From Rhodococcus opacus (GTDB lineage Bacteria > Actinomycetota > Actinomycetes > Mycobacteriales > Mycobacteriaceae), in NCBI RefSeq assembly GCF_012396235.1, contig NZ_JAAXPA010000026.1:56947-120946 (forward strand): a DNA stretch of 64,000 bases, in the 5' to 3' direction. How positions within the stretch are numbered: the first letter of the stretch is position 1; each line of letters begins with the position of its first letter. A program made the position numbers and the translations under genes. The notes beneath the pieces are model-generated. The model saw only the letters and a program-made list of their open reading frames with translations, was not told the DNA's origin and did not search any database. This document shows positions 52,478-61,496 of this stretch, in pieces.

Positions 52478-52681
52478 TCACACGGTCGGGCCCACCAGCG
52501 GCCGGTGCTCGGCGAGACTCGGCAGTTGCCGCACGTTCCGCTCCGGCAGCATGGTGACGTCCTCCAGCTTGGCCAACCCTGTGAGGCTGGCCGCCGTGAG
52601 GTCGAGTTGCATCACACCTTTGCGTGGCCCACTCCCGGATATCTTGATGATTTCCAGGGCGAACGGTGCATTGCGATTCAT
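52478..52681 (-). CDS. Possible small protein upstream of the 29-aa peptide
   Basis: A 67-aa frame on the same strand: MNRNAPFALEIIKISGSGPRKGVMQLDLTAASLTGLAKLEDVTML. It has a plausible mixed fold but a weak ribosome site. It lies 69 bp before the small peptide, so they could share a transcript. No family was recognised. Confidence 0.45.
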   Translation of the reverse strand: MNRNAPFALEIIKISGSGPRKGVMQLDLTAASLTGLAKLEDVTMLPERNVRQLPSLAEHRPLVGPTV

Positions 52682-52963
52682 GAGCGCTCACGCCGCGCCA
52701 TGGCACGGGCCCGCTCGCCTGCGCGGTCTCGGCCCCGGTGGGCGCGGCCGGGCGCAACTGCGCAGCTGCCACCACCGGGTATCGGGCCGTCCGGTCCGCA
52801 TGTGTGGCCGACCGCCAACGCTCAGCTCGATCCGGGATCGGACCGACGCTCTCGGTGTCTGCGCGGCGGGGGCCCATGTTCCCCCTGCGCCGCGGCAGAG
52901 TCTCCGCCACCCAGCCCTCAGTAGCGGATCCGCTTGCGACATCGCGCCGCCGAGCCAGCCGGC

Positions 52964-53290
52964 TCAATCGGCAAGCCCGAGAAATACCACAAGAGCGCGG
53001 TCCAGCCGAACCAGATCGGCATCGGCGAGTTGGCCGAGGCGGTCGCGCACATTCATCCGCGGCATCGTCGTGACCTTGTCGACCATGATCTGACTTGGCT
53101 TCTCGATCCCGGTGCTGTCGGTCGGCTCCACCGGGATCCGGACAAGTGGCGCCTCGACCGGATTGGTCGTCAGCGGGCACACCGCCACCGAAGCGGTTGC
53201 GTTGAACCGATCATCCTGGACGATGACCACGGGTCTCGGCTTGCCGGCGTAGGCACCACGCGCAGCAGCGATATGGATGTCGCCCCGCCT
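52964..53290 (-). pseudogene. mazF: MazF/PemK-type endoribonuclease toxin without a normal start
   Basis: The frame encodes RRGDIHIAAARGAYAGKPRPVVIVQDDRFNATASV and VDKVTTMPRMNVRDRLGQLADADLVRLDRALVVFLGL, a nearly complete MazF fold that cleaves mRNA in active relatives. The codon expected to be ATG before RRGD is GGG, and no in-frame start lies near; only an internal GTG at 53230 exists. No antitoxin gene is adjacent; IS3 debris occupies the upstream position. It is probably an inactivated TA remnant, or translated from GTG as a truncated form. Confidence 0.78.
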
Positions 53291-53443
53291 CCCCCCGGCC
53301 GCCGGGCTGCCGCCGCAATTCCTCGATCGTCTGCTCGGCGGCGCGCAGCGCGGTGGTCAGGGCATCTACGCATTCGGAGGCCGATTGCCGGGCCTCGGCC
53401 AGGTGTGCGGCATGATCGGCGCGCGCGTGTTCGCGGTCGATGA

Positions 53444-53700
53444 ATCACGGACACCGGCATCGCCCCGTCCACCGGCAGCGTCGGGGACAGCTTCGATAAT
53501 GCGCTCGCCGAAAATCTGTGGACGAGCCTCGAGATCGAGTTGATCGATTGGCCCGCAATCACATTCGCCACCAGCGTGGAGGCCGAGTCGGCGTTTTTCC
53601 GGTATATCGACACCGGTACAGCCCGCGCAGGATCCAGGCCGGTCCCGCGGGACTGTCACCGGACAAGTACGCACGCGCCTGCCATGTCCGGCCCGAGCTG
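53444..53700 (+). mobile_element. IS3-family transposase orfB 3' remnant
   Basis: The frame reads TGIAPSTGSVGDSFDNALAENLWTSLEIELIDW, the conserved C-terminal DDE region of IS3 orfB with its Glu. A shift near 53613 moves the ending (RYSPRRIQAGPAGLSPDKYA) into another frame. The N-terminal half is absent. A coiled-coil-like minus-strand fragment overlaps to the left. It sits between mazF and the helicase gene. Confidence 0.82.
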
Positions 53701-53779
53701 CAGGAGGCAGATATCATCGAACCTGAGCTCACCGGAGCCATGGAGAAAGGTCTCCGGAGAGAAGCAGGGGAAGCTTCAG

Positions 53780-56035
53780 TTATCTGGTCTGGAGTCGGTG
53801 GGTGAGGGCGGTGTGGCGGCGGCCCGCGCCCGGGGTGCGGACCGCCGCGGCCAGGGCTTTGCGGGATCCGACCAGGACGACGAGTTTCTTGGCGCGGGTG
53901 ACGCCGGTGTAGAGCAGGTTGCGTTGGAGCATCATCCAGGACGAGGTGGTGAGGGGGATGACGACGGCGGGGTATTCGCTGCCTTGGGAGCGGTGGATGG
54001 TGACGGCGTAGGCGTGGGCGAGTTCGTCGAGTTCGGAGAAGTCGTAGTCGATGGATTCGTCCTCGTCGGTGAGCACGGTCAGCGTCTGGTCCTCCGTGGT
54101 GATGGCGGTGACGACGCCGACGGTGCCGTTGAACACCCCGGCTGTGCCTTTGTCGTAGTTGTTGCGGAGCTGGGTGACCTTGTCGCCGATCCGGAACGCC
54201 CGGCCGCCGTAGCGGCGTTCGGGCTGTCCGTCCTTCGGTGGGGTGAGCGCGTGCTGCAACAACGCGTTGAGGTTGCCGGCACCGGCGGGGCCGCGGTGCA
54301 TCGGTGTCAGGACCTGCACGTCCTGGCGCGGGTTGAGCCCGAACTTGTGGGGGATGCGGCGAGCGACGATGTCGACCACCAGCTTGGCGGTCTCCTCGGC
54401 CGGGTGCAGATCCGATTGTTCCGGGGGTTCGCAGGCGAACCAGAAGAAGTCGTCGAATCCGGTGAGCTGCGGGCCGGTTGCGGCGTTGATGCGGTGGGCG
54501 TTGACCACGATCCCGGACCGGCGGGCCTGCCGGAAGATTTTCGTCAACCTCACCCGCGGAATCGTGTCGGCGGCCAGCAGGTCGCGCAGTACTTCTCCGG
54601 CACCGACGGAGGGGAGCTGGTCGACGTCACCGACCAGCAGCAGATGCGCCCCCTCCGGGATGGCTTTGATGAGTTTGTTGGCCAGGATGACGTCCATCAT
54701 CGACGACTCGTCCACCACCACAAGGTCAGCATCGAGGGGGTTGTCGCGGTCGTATTTCGGGTCGCCGCCGGGTTGCAGCTCCAGCAGGCGGTGGACGGTG
54801 CAGGCCTGGTGGCCGGTCAGCTCGGCCAGCCGTTTGGCGGCCCGCCCGGTCGGCGCCACCAGCACCACCTTGGCTTTCTTCGCCGTGGCCAGCTCGACGA
54901 TGGAGCGGACGGTGAAGCTTTTGCCGCAGCCGGGCCCGCCGGTGAGTACCGCGACCTTGCGGGTGAGGGCGAGTGTGACCGCGCCTTTCTGCTCGTCGGC
55001 CAGGTCCTGCCCGGTCCGGCCTCGCAGCCAGGTGAACGCCGTGTCCCAGTCGACCTGAGTGAACGCGGCGAGCCTGTCGGCCGGAGAGTGGAGCAGGCCG
55101 AGCAGGCCGCCGGCCAGGGAGCTCTCGGCGCGGTGGAAGGGCACCAGATAGACCGCGGGGACGCTCCCGTCACCGGCAGGGACCGGTTCGCAGATCACGC
55201 CGTCGTCTGTGGCGAGCTGGTCCAGGCAGGGGCCGATCAGGTCCCGGTCGACCTCGAGGATCTTGGCGGCCTCGGTGATCAGGTTCGGTTCGGGCAGGTA
55301 GCAGTGCCCGTTGTCGGCGGCTTGGGACAGGGTGTACTGCAGCCCGGCCTTGATCCGCTCGGGGCTCTCGTGCGGTATCCCGACCGCTCGGGCGATGGTG
55401 TCGGCGGTCTTGAACCCGATGCCCCACACGTCGGAGGCGAGCCGGTACGGTTCGGCGCGGACGACACCGATGGCGCCGTCGCCGTAGTTCTTGTAGATCC
55501 GTACCGCCAGCGAGGTGGACACCCCCACCCCCTGCAGGAACACCATCACCTCCTTGATCGCCTTCTGCTCCTCCCACGCATCGGCGATCTTCTGGGTGCG
55601 TTTGGGGCCGAGCCCGTGCACCTCGATCAGCCGCTGCGGCTGGTGTTCGATGATGGTCAGGATGTCGAGACCGAAGTGGGTGACCATGCGTTCGGCCATC
55701 ATCGGCCCGATCCCCTTGATCAGCCCGGAGCCGAGGTAACGGCGAATGCCCGCGATGGTGGCGGGCAGCACGGTGGTGTAGGAACGCACCTGAAACTGCT
55801 TGCCGTACTTCGCGTGGTGGCCCCACTGACCGGTCAGCCGCAAGCTCTCACCGATCTGGGCACCGAGCAGCGGCCCGACCACGGTCACCAGATCCGGGCC
55901 GGACCGCTCGGTGGCCAGGCGGGCGATGGTGTAGCCGGTGTCCTCGTTGGCGTAGGTGATCCGCTCGAGCACCCCCTCCACCACCGCCTGGGGTGCGGCA
56001 TCGGGCGAAGATCGCGCAACGGTCATGGTCATCAT
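53780..56035 (-). CDS. recD2: RecD2-like SF1B DNA helicase
   Basis: ATG 56035 (MMTMTVARSSPDAAPQAVVEGVLERITY) is preferred to longer in-frame extensions that are Arg-rich. The 751-aa product has an OB-like N-terminal domain, tandem helix-hairpin-helix motifs (GIGPMMAERMVTHFG; GLGPKRTQKIADAW), Walker A GGPGCGKSFT (about 366-375), Walker B VVVDESSMMD, GDVDQLPSVG and the C-terminal motif YAVTIHRSQGSEYPAVVIPL. RecD2 proteins unwind DNA 5'-3' without RecBC. A plasmid copy may aid replication or repair. IS3 fragments flank it on both sides. Confidence 0.93.
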   Translation of the reverse strand: MMTMTVARSSPDAAPQAVVEGVLERITYANEDTGYTIARLATERSGPDLVTVVGPLLGAQIGESLRLTGQWGHHAKYGKQFQVRSYTTVLPATIAGIRRYLGSGLIKGIGPMMAERMVTHFGLDILTIIEHQPQRLIEVHGLGPKRTQKIADAWEEQKAIKEVMVFLQGVGVSTSLAVRIYKNYGDGAIGVVRAEPYRLASDVWGIGFKTADTIARAVGIPHESPERIKAGLQYTLSQAADNGHCYLPEPNLITEAAKILEVDRDLIGPCLDQLATDDGVICEPVPAGDGSVPAVYLVPFHRAESSLAGGLLGLLHSPADRLAAFTQVDWDTAFTWLRGRTGQDLADEQKGAVTLALTRKVAVLTGGPGCGKSFTVRSIVELATAKKAKVVLVAPTGRAAKRLAELTGHQACTVHRLLELQPGGDPKYDRDNPLDADLVVVDESSMMDVILANKLIKAIPEGAHLLLVGDVDQLPSVGAGEVLRDLLAADTIPRVRLTKIFRQARRSGIVVNAHRINAATGPQLTGFDDFFWFACEPPEQSDLHPAEETAKLVVDIVARRIPHKFGLNPRQDVQVLTPMHRGPAGAGNLNALLQHALTPPKDGQPERRYGGRAFRIGDKVTQLRNNYDKGTAGVFNGTVGVVTAITTEDQTLTVLTDEDESIDYDFSELDELAHAYAVTIHRSQGSEYPAVVIPLTTSSWMMLQRNLLYTGVTRAKKLVVLVGSRKALAAAVRTPGAGRRHTALTHRLQTR

Positions 56036-56097
56036 TGTGCCGAGTACAACCGACATCATCAGCCGTGGTGCCCGGCCCGCCAGGCGTCCCAGATCCC

Positions 56098-56229
56098 CAA
56101 TCGGAGCTTGCCCCTGCACCGAAGAAGTACGACGCCGAGACCCACGAGCGTGCCGTACGGATGCATCGGGACCGGATCCGCGAGCACGCAAGCCCGAAGA
56201 TCGCAGCCCGTCGCTCTGATGAGAGCTGA
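56098..56229 (+). mobile_element. IS3-family orfA 5' remnant
   Basis: The frame reads APKKYDAETHERAVRMHRDR and IREHASPKIAARRSDES, the N-terminal HTH start of IS3 orfA, then stops. It has the same orientation as the orfB remnant at 53.4 kb. The rest of the 530-bp gap 56036-56565 shows no gene. Confidence 0.75.
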
Positions 56230-56565
56230 CCACCGACCGCCGCCACTCTCGGCGGTGCAAAGCCGCACCGCCGTAATGCACCATCACGTACGGCGGCAAC
56301 GTCCCACCCCGACGCTTGGCCTGACGGCCCTGCTCGGCGATCGCGACCCCCACCGCATCACGCCGGCACCGTCGCGGGTAAGCAAGCCGAGGGAAATCTG
56401 ATCAACCACCGGCCCCGGCAGCAGTCACCAACCGACACTGGAGGGTGGCGAGCGTCGGGTGGATGCGGCGCCGCGCGCATCAGGTCGAGGATCCTGGGGT
56501 CGACTCCGAAAAATTTCGGCGGCTGCCCAATGTCCACGATGGACGATGTGCAACAGTAGTCAGCC

Positions 56566-58167
56566 GTGAGCAAGCGCACGCCGCCCGCTAAACGCCCGGG
56601 AAACCACTGGCCGTCACCACTGGTCGACTCGACAGCTCAACCGCCCGACGATCGTGCCGACGATGCCGACGACGGGAGCGATCCGAGGGCCGTGATGGAG
56701 ACAGTCCTCACCGGTTTCGCCGAGATCACCGATCCGGTCGAGGCGGAAATCGTCGGCTCGATGTTCCTCGGAACTATAGGCTTCCTCGGCGCAGATGCGG
56801 CCGAGGAAGCCACGTCCGAGCTCATCCCGGTTATCGAGGCGGTCGGCGACCCACAGGCGGCCGGGATGCTCGCCGCGCTCGCCACGCTCGGTGAAGGACG
56901 AATCGGCGAGGCCGCTGCTGCGGGACTGAACCGACTGCGGGCACACCGCGTCACCGCCCCCGAGTGGACGAGGGCACTGTCGGCTCCGGTGACCGCACGT
57001 GACTGCGTCGAACTGTCCGCGGACAGCGAGGCGCTGGTGCTTGCCGCCCGATTCGACCGCGCGGGCGCGGGCCATGCGGTGATGATTCTGCTCGACCCCC
57101 TGGAGTGCGGGGAAGCCGCCGAGATCATGTTGCTGGACTCGGGCGATCTGACCGAAGCGCTCGCCGAGCTGGCCCGTAACGTCGAACGGGACAAGGTCCG
57201 GCTCACCACGACGACCCTCGACCCGGCCGAATTCCGGTGGCGGGCCGAAGTCGCGATGGACACGCGCGACCATCACGACCGCGACGACGAGGACGACCCG
57301 TTCGATCCGGACGACCTCACCGACCCGGACGACCTGTTCGACGACGCGGACCTGCTCGACGAGGACGGTCCCGGATACTACGGCCTCGCGTCGCTGCTCC
57401 GGGCCCGGCTGCGAGCACTGCCGCTGTCGACAAAACCCAAGCCGCACGGCGGGTGTGACGAATTCGACGGCACCGACCTGTTGGCGACACTCGATCTGCT
57501 CACCGACCTGCCCGGCGTGTTCGGCGGCAAGGCCTCAGCCGCCCCGGTGGGCTCGATCCCGAAGCTGCCCGCCAAGCGCAAGACACGCAACGGCCAGGCC
57601 CCCATTCTGCAGTTGCGCGTCGACCTGCGCGGCGCCAAACCGCCGATCTGGCGGCGTCTGCTGGTTCCCGGCGAGATCACGCTGCGCGAGCTGCACGAGC
57701 TGTTGCAGGTGGCGTTCGACTGGCACTCGACGCACATGTACGCCTTCGACACCGCCTACGGCCTGTTCGGTGTTCCCGACCCGGAGCTGGGATTGCGATC
57801 CGACACGAAGGTCACTCTCGAACAGGTCGCGACCGGTCCCGGGACGAAACTCACCTACACCTACGATTTCGGCGACAACTGGGAACACGTGATCACCGTC
57901 GAGGACTCCACGCCGGGAGCCGATGGCGCGACCTCCCCGCGGTGCGTCGGCGGGCGCCGGAAGGCCCCACCCGAAGATTGCGGCGGCATCTGGGCATACC
58001 TGGAGCTGCTGGAGATCCTCGCCGACCCAGCCCATGCCGAACACGGCGAGCGGCTCGACTGGCTCGGCATCGACCGACCCGGCCAGCACGACCCGGCACA
58101 TTTCGACGTGGACGAGATCAACGACACGCTCACCGCGCGTCGACAGAATCCGCGACACCAGAAGTAG
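56566..58167 (+). CDS. Plasmid pRiA4b ORF-3 family protein
   Basis: GTG start. The 533-aa product has a helical N-terminal half, an acidic linker (DDPFDPDDLTDPDDLFDDAD, about 245-264) and a C-terminal pRiA4b ORF-3 domain (about 345-525) with LQLRVDLRGAKPPIWRRLLVPGEITLRELHELLQVAFDW and YDFGDNWEHVITVE...CVGGRRKAPPEDCGG. The family is found on plasmids and IS elements; its biochemical role is unknown, though it is often linked with mobile DNA. The N-terminal extension is unusually long compared with domain-only members. Confidence 0.88.
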   Translation: MSKRTPPAKRPGNHWPSPLVDSTAQPPDDRADDADDGSDPRAVMETVLTGFAEITDPVEAEIVGSMFLGTIGFLGADAAEEATSELIPVIEAVGDPQAAGMLAALATLGEGRIGEAAAAGLNRLRAHRVTAPEWTRALSAPVTARDCVELSADSEALVLAARFDRAGAGHAVMILLDPLECGEAAEIMLLDSGDLTEALAELARNVERDKVRLTTTTLDPAEFRWRAEVAMDTRDHHDRDDEDDPFDPDDLTDPDDLFDDADLLDEDGPGYYGLASLLRARLRALPLSTKPKPHGGCDEFDGTDLLATLDLLTDLPGVFGGKASAAPVGSIPKLPAKRKTRNGQAPILQLRVDLRGAKPPIWRRLLVPGEITLRELHELLQVAFDWHSTHMYAFDTAYGLFGVPDPELGLRSDTKVTLEQVATGPGTKLTYTYDFGDNWEHVITVEDSTPGADGATSPRCVGGRRKAPPEDCGGIWAYLELLEILADPAHAEHGERLDWLGIDRPGQHDPAHFDVDEINDTLTARRQNPRHQK

Positions 58168-58677
58168 GCCGCACGCTGGGAGGTTACGTCGCGCCGACGT
58201 GTATCTCGGGGAGCTCGTCCGCATGTGCAGTGCAGTGGCCGATCGTCAGGGAAGTCACTGTCCGAGCCGGCCAGGTAGTGCTCACCGACCGGTCATCGTC
58301 CGCTCAGCCGATCTACCACGCCTGCTTCGGCCCTTGCGGGCCTTGGGATAGGTGCCCTCGCCGGTCACCGCCCCGTCTGGTGAAGAAGTCCCGGATCGGG
58401 GCGACGAAGGGGGACGGCTTCCGAGATTGATCGGTTGTTCCTATTGAGGCGGCTGCGTCCATCATTCGTTCCTTTCTCGGACGCTGGCGGGCAGTCGCCG
58501 GCGATCTTTCGTTATCGAAATCGTTGATGTCGCAAAACCCGTCCGAAAACGTTTGTAGGTCAGCATTTCCTGTCGTCGAGTTCTGCAACGATGCAAGCCA
58601 TGACCGGCCGCGGAGAAATTCTGAGGGTGCGGCGTGTCGTTTAGGTTGTTCGACTTTCTGGTCCCAGAATTGCGGGC
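58168..58677. other. Intergenic region, lower GC before the RHH gene
   Basis: From about 58500 the sequence becomes AT-richer (TTTCGTTATCGAAATCG; CCGAAAACGTTTGTAGG), suggesting promoter or origin-like DNA. Short frames lack domain content. No gene is supported. Confidence 0.4.
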
Positions 58678-58929
58678 ATGGCCGAGATCGTTGCTTCCAG
58701 CCGCCGAGGGCGGCCCAGTAAGGGCACCCGTGCTGTAGTCAAGGCGCTGGTGCCACCAGAGCTCAAAGAAGCAGCTGCCAGCGCCGCGAAGGCACATGGC
58801 ATGACCGCGAACGACTACATCGCGGCGCTAATCGCGGCCGACACCGGCCTGACCGAGCTGATGGCATCGATTCACGAGAAACAGGCCGCCACACACCAAT
58901 CCGCGGAACCCCGCAGATCAGGACGGTGA
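58678..58929 (+). CDS. Ribbon-helix-helix DNA-binding protein
   Basis: The 83-aa product reads MAEIVASSRRGRPSKGTRAV then VKALVPPELKEAAASAAKAHGMTANDYIAALIA, a clear RHH domain with a basic N-terminus. No ribosome site is seen, so translation may be leaderless. It lies 158 bp before the second parA gene and may regulate that cluster or act as an antitoxin-like protein. Confidence 0.75.
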   Translation: MAEIVASSRRGRPSKGTRAVVKALVPPELKEAAASAAKAHGMTANDYIAALIAADTGLTELMASIHEKQAATHQSAEPRRSGR

Positions 58930-59087
58930 CGGATCACCGGTCTGGGCAGTGAGGGGCGACCTGTTACTCGTCACGATGGTCACGGTAGATCGTCCTCCGA
59001 CAGAGAGGATCTCAGAAATCCGCCGGAACGAGAAACTTCAGGATTGGTACATGTCACGTCACTAAATTTTCACGAAGGGACAGGCCC

Positions 59088-59849
59088 ATGACCCGCACCA
59101 TCGCACTGGTCAACCATAAAGGCGGCTCCACCAAAACCACGAGCACGGTCAACCTCGCCCAAGCCCTCGTCGAAGCCGGCTACACCGTTCGCGTCGTCGA
59201 CCTCGACCCACAATGCAACGCCACCACCTGGCTCGGCGCCACGCCCGAAGCCGTCGACAACGATGTCCTGTCGGTACTGATGATGGTGGCGAGCATCGAA
59301 GATGCCACCACCATCACCGCGTCCGGGATCCACCTCGTTCCTGCCACCAAGGAACTCGATTCCGTCGGGCCCTACTTCCTCAAGAAGCCCGGTGCGCACG
59401 GCGTCCTGCGCAAAGCCCTCGCCAGTGCACCCGACGTCGACTTCAACCTCCTCGACTGCCCCGGAGACTTCGACCACCTGACCATCAGCGCACTCGTCGC
59501 CTGCACCGAGGTGCTCGCCGCTGTCATGACGGGAGCCATGGAACTCGAGGCGCTCATGCGGATCGAGAACTACATCACCGAGCAGGTCGAGTTGCTCAAT
59601 CCCACGGCACGGCTCAATCACATTCTGTGCGGCCGGGTCGAACTCGGCCAGGTCATCGACCAGCAGGTCCTCGCCGCGCTCCGCGAGACCTACCCCGACC
59701 AGACGATGCGGACCATCATCCCGAAGTCCGTCCGTGTCAGCGAAAGCTACAGCGCCGAAGAACCCGTCGTCAGGTGGGCGCCGTCCTCGTCCGCGGCCCG
59801 CGCCTACCGCGACGCCGCCCGAGAACTCGTCGAAAGGGACCCCCGATGA
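59088..59849 (+). CDS. parA: Second ParA-type ATPase with unusual Walker A
   Basis: ATG start with GAAGGGACAGG upstream. The 253-aa product has the ParA fold: Walker A HKGGSTKTTST (residues 10-20), VVDLDPQCNATTWLG and LLDCPGDFDHL. In canonical ParA the motif is KGGxGKT; here the second Gly of GxGK is Thr (STKT). The signature Lys and Thr are retained, so ATP binding is possible. It overlaps the next gene by 4 bp. GTCAC/GTGAC words cluster upstream and could be its centromere. It is distinct in sequence from the first ParA. Confidence 0.88.
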   Translation: MTRTIALVNHKGGSTKTTSTVNLAQALVEAGYTVRVVDLDPQCNATTWLGATPEAVDNDVLSVLMMVASIEDATTITASGIHLVPATKELDSVGPYFLKKPGAHGVLRKALASAPDVDFNLLDCPGDFDHLTISALVACTEVLAAVMTGAMELEALMRIENYITEQVELLNPTARLNHILCGRVELGQVIDQQVLAALRETYPDQTMRTIIPKSVRVSESYSAEEPVVRWAPSSSAARAYRDAARELVERDPR

Positions 59850-60012
59850 CCGTGACACGTAAGCCCGGACTCGCCAACAACCCCCTCGAACGCCGCCCCC
59901 AGTCCCGCGCAGGCGCCCATCAGGGTGGGACGTGCTCGAGAACTCGTCGGAAGGATCTCCTGATCAGCGTGACACGTGAGCCCGGACTCGCCAACAGCCC
60001 CGTCGAACGCCG
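59820..60012 (+). repeat. 117-bp offset imperfect tandem duplication at the parA2-parB2 junction
   Basis: CGAGAACTCGTCG begins at 59820 and again at 59937. Both copies continue through GTGACACGT and GCCCGGACTCGCCAACA to CGAACGCCG. The offset is a multiple of three, so the downstream frame is preserved. Confidence 0.85.
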
Positions 60013-60364
60013 CAAGCGGCGACTGCCGAACCTCGTCGAACAGGGCGTGGACGTCGCGCGAGAAGCGGCCACCATCGCCGAAACCCAATCGGGGCCGGTG
60101 GCCCTCGGTGAGGAACAGAAGACCACCACACGGGTTCCCGCGGACACGAAGCAGGAATTGGTTTTCATCAACCGCGCCAAGGCCGAAAACGGCAAGAATG
60201 CCGTCGCCGCCATCGGCCACATCGCCGGCGCCCCCAACAGTTGGTCCAACCTCGTCGACGAAGCCCTCGCCCACTACCTCGCCGTTCTCGAACGCGAATA
60301 CAACAATGGCGAACCCTTTCCGCCGCGCAACGCCGAACGCGTCCGGGGACCACGCATCACCTAG
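59846..60364 (+). CDS. RHH-like partner of the second ParA with internal duplication
   Basis: The ATG overlaps the parA stop. The 172-aa product starts TVTRKPGLANNPLERR and repeats SVTREPGLANSPVERR 39 residues later, because a 117-bp segment spanning the parA-parB junction was duplicated in frame. The C-terminal part (VPADTKQELVFINRAKAENG...SNLVDEALAHYLAVLEREY) resembles RHH centromere-binding proteins. The ancestral start may be the GTG at about 59970, giving about 131 aa. Confidence 0.72.
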   Translation: MTVTRKPGLANNPLERRPQSRAGAHQGGTCSRTRRKDLLISVTREPGLANSPVERRKRRLPNLVEQGVDVAREAATIAETQSGPVALGEEQKTTTRVPADTKQELVFINRAKAENGKNAVAAIGHIAGAPNSWSNLVDEALAHYLAVLEREYNNGEPFPPRNAERVRGPRIT

Positions 60365-60699
60365 CCCGCCCACGCCGGCACGAACGTCCGCGTTGATCGT
60401 CAGCTGGGCGACGAGCTCACTGATCCCGGCGACCGTGGCGGCGGCGTTGCTGTCGATGAACACCGCCAGCATCTCGTCCGGGTAGCGCAGCGCGGGCGGC
60501 GAGTTCGGTCGCCAACAGTGACACGTACCCGGGCCGACCACGACTTCTCCCGATCCGCCATGGCCCGTCGTTGCCGAACCCGGCCCGCAACTGGTGTTCA
60601 ACGCGCCCAAGCCGAACCCCACGGATCTCGACGGGCATTGAGCACGACCGGCTCGTCGGTGGATCGTGGCAGGCTGAACCGGCCGACCCCGAGATCGCG

Positions 60700-60770
60700 C
60701 AGGACTACAACGTCGCGCCCACGAAAACCTCACCCGTCGTGGTGGCGCGGACGCCGAAGGACACCGGCGA
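60700..60770 (+). pseudogene. SRAP (YedK/HMCES-like) fragment
   Basis: The short frame QDYNVAPTKTSPVVVARTPKD matches the conserved NVAPT segment of SOS-response-associated peptidase/DNA-protein-crosslink proteins. The catalytic N-terminal Cys2 and all other motifs are missing, so it is a relic. Confidence 0.6.
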
Positions 60771-60795
60771 CGACCTGCGGCGAAGTGCGCACCAG

Positions 60796-60974
60796 GAATC
60801 TTTCTCGAACAGCTCTACGAGCTGGCGGATTCTCATGACCTGCATGGCGAACGACTCGCATCGTGCCGGTCCGCACGAGATCGGCTGATCGTGTTGGTGC
60901 TCTCGCGGGCAGGACTGCGGCGCGGAGAGTTGGTCGGCGTGCGGCGCAGTGACGTGCATCTACTTTCCGGATAA
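60796..60974 (+). pseudogene. Tyrosine-recombinase (integrase) fragment
   Basis: The frame FLEQLYELADSHDLHGERLA then ARDRLIVLVLSRAGLRRGELVGVRRSDVHLL matches the beginning of the catalytic domain of tyrosine recombinases, including the first catalytic Arg (GLRRGEL). It stops at TAA before the remaining catalytic residues. It is probably debris of a lost integrative element. Confidence 0.75.
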
Positions 60975-61496
60975 TGCCGTGCACCACTGTCGCGGCCGTC
61001 GCCATCGGGGATGCGTACCCGCGACACGTCGGCGGCGTCGACGTCCGCGGTGGAATCGACGGCAGACCGGGCCTGGGAACTCGCCCCCAAGGGAGGATCG
61101 AGCGGGTCTGCGGCAACATGCACGCGCTTCGTCGCCAGGCTGTACGACTGACGGCGACGAGAACCCGCTTGTGGGTGCATCCCGAGTCCGGTGACACCGC
61201 AACGGAACCCGGCATTCACGGGACTCCTCGGTCGGGGCGGTCAGGACACACAGACCCGTATGACGCCATGGGGACAGTTACCCGGACCGTCCATTACACG
61301 CGGGCGGCCGCTACTCGGTGCACGTAACCCAACTCGTGCGCGAGGTTCTTGCCGCCGAAATTCACCCGAGTCCTCCCTGTACGACGCTAGGGTGTGCTCA
61401 GGAATCCGCTCCCGTCGCGAGGACACCACCTGGCGAGCATCGGCATCACGCGCACACCCCCACCCATACAGAACGACACATGAATCGGGCGACCTC

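Larger units (their letters stand above)
60365..61496. other. Fragment-rich gap between partition cluster and lipoprotein gene
   Basis: No intact gene is present in 1.1 kb. It contains an SRAP-like fragment, an integrase fragment and an unassigned C-terminal-like frame ending at about 60640. The remainder to 61496 shows no recognised gene. Confidence 0.45.

Noticed and set aside
53540..56401. 953-codon plus-strand frame opposite recD2
   Set aside because: It is a Gly/Val/Asp-rich antisense shadow of the helicase gene, typical of GC-rich DNA; the helicase motifs are unambiguous on the other strand.
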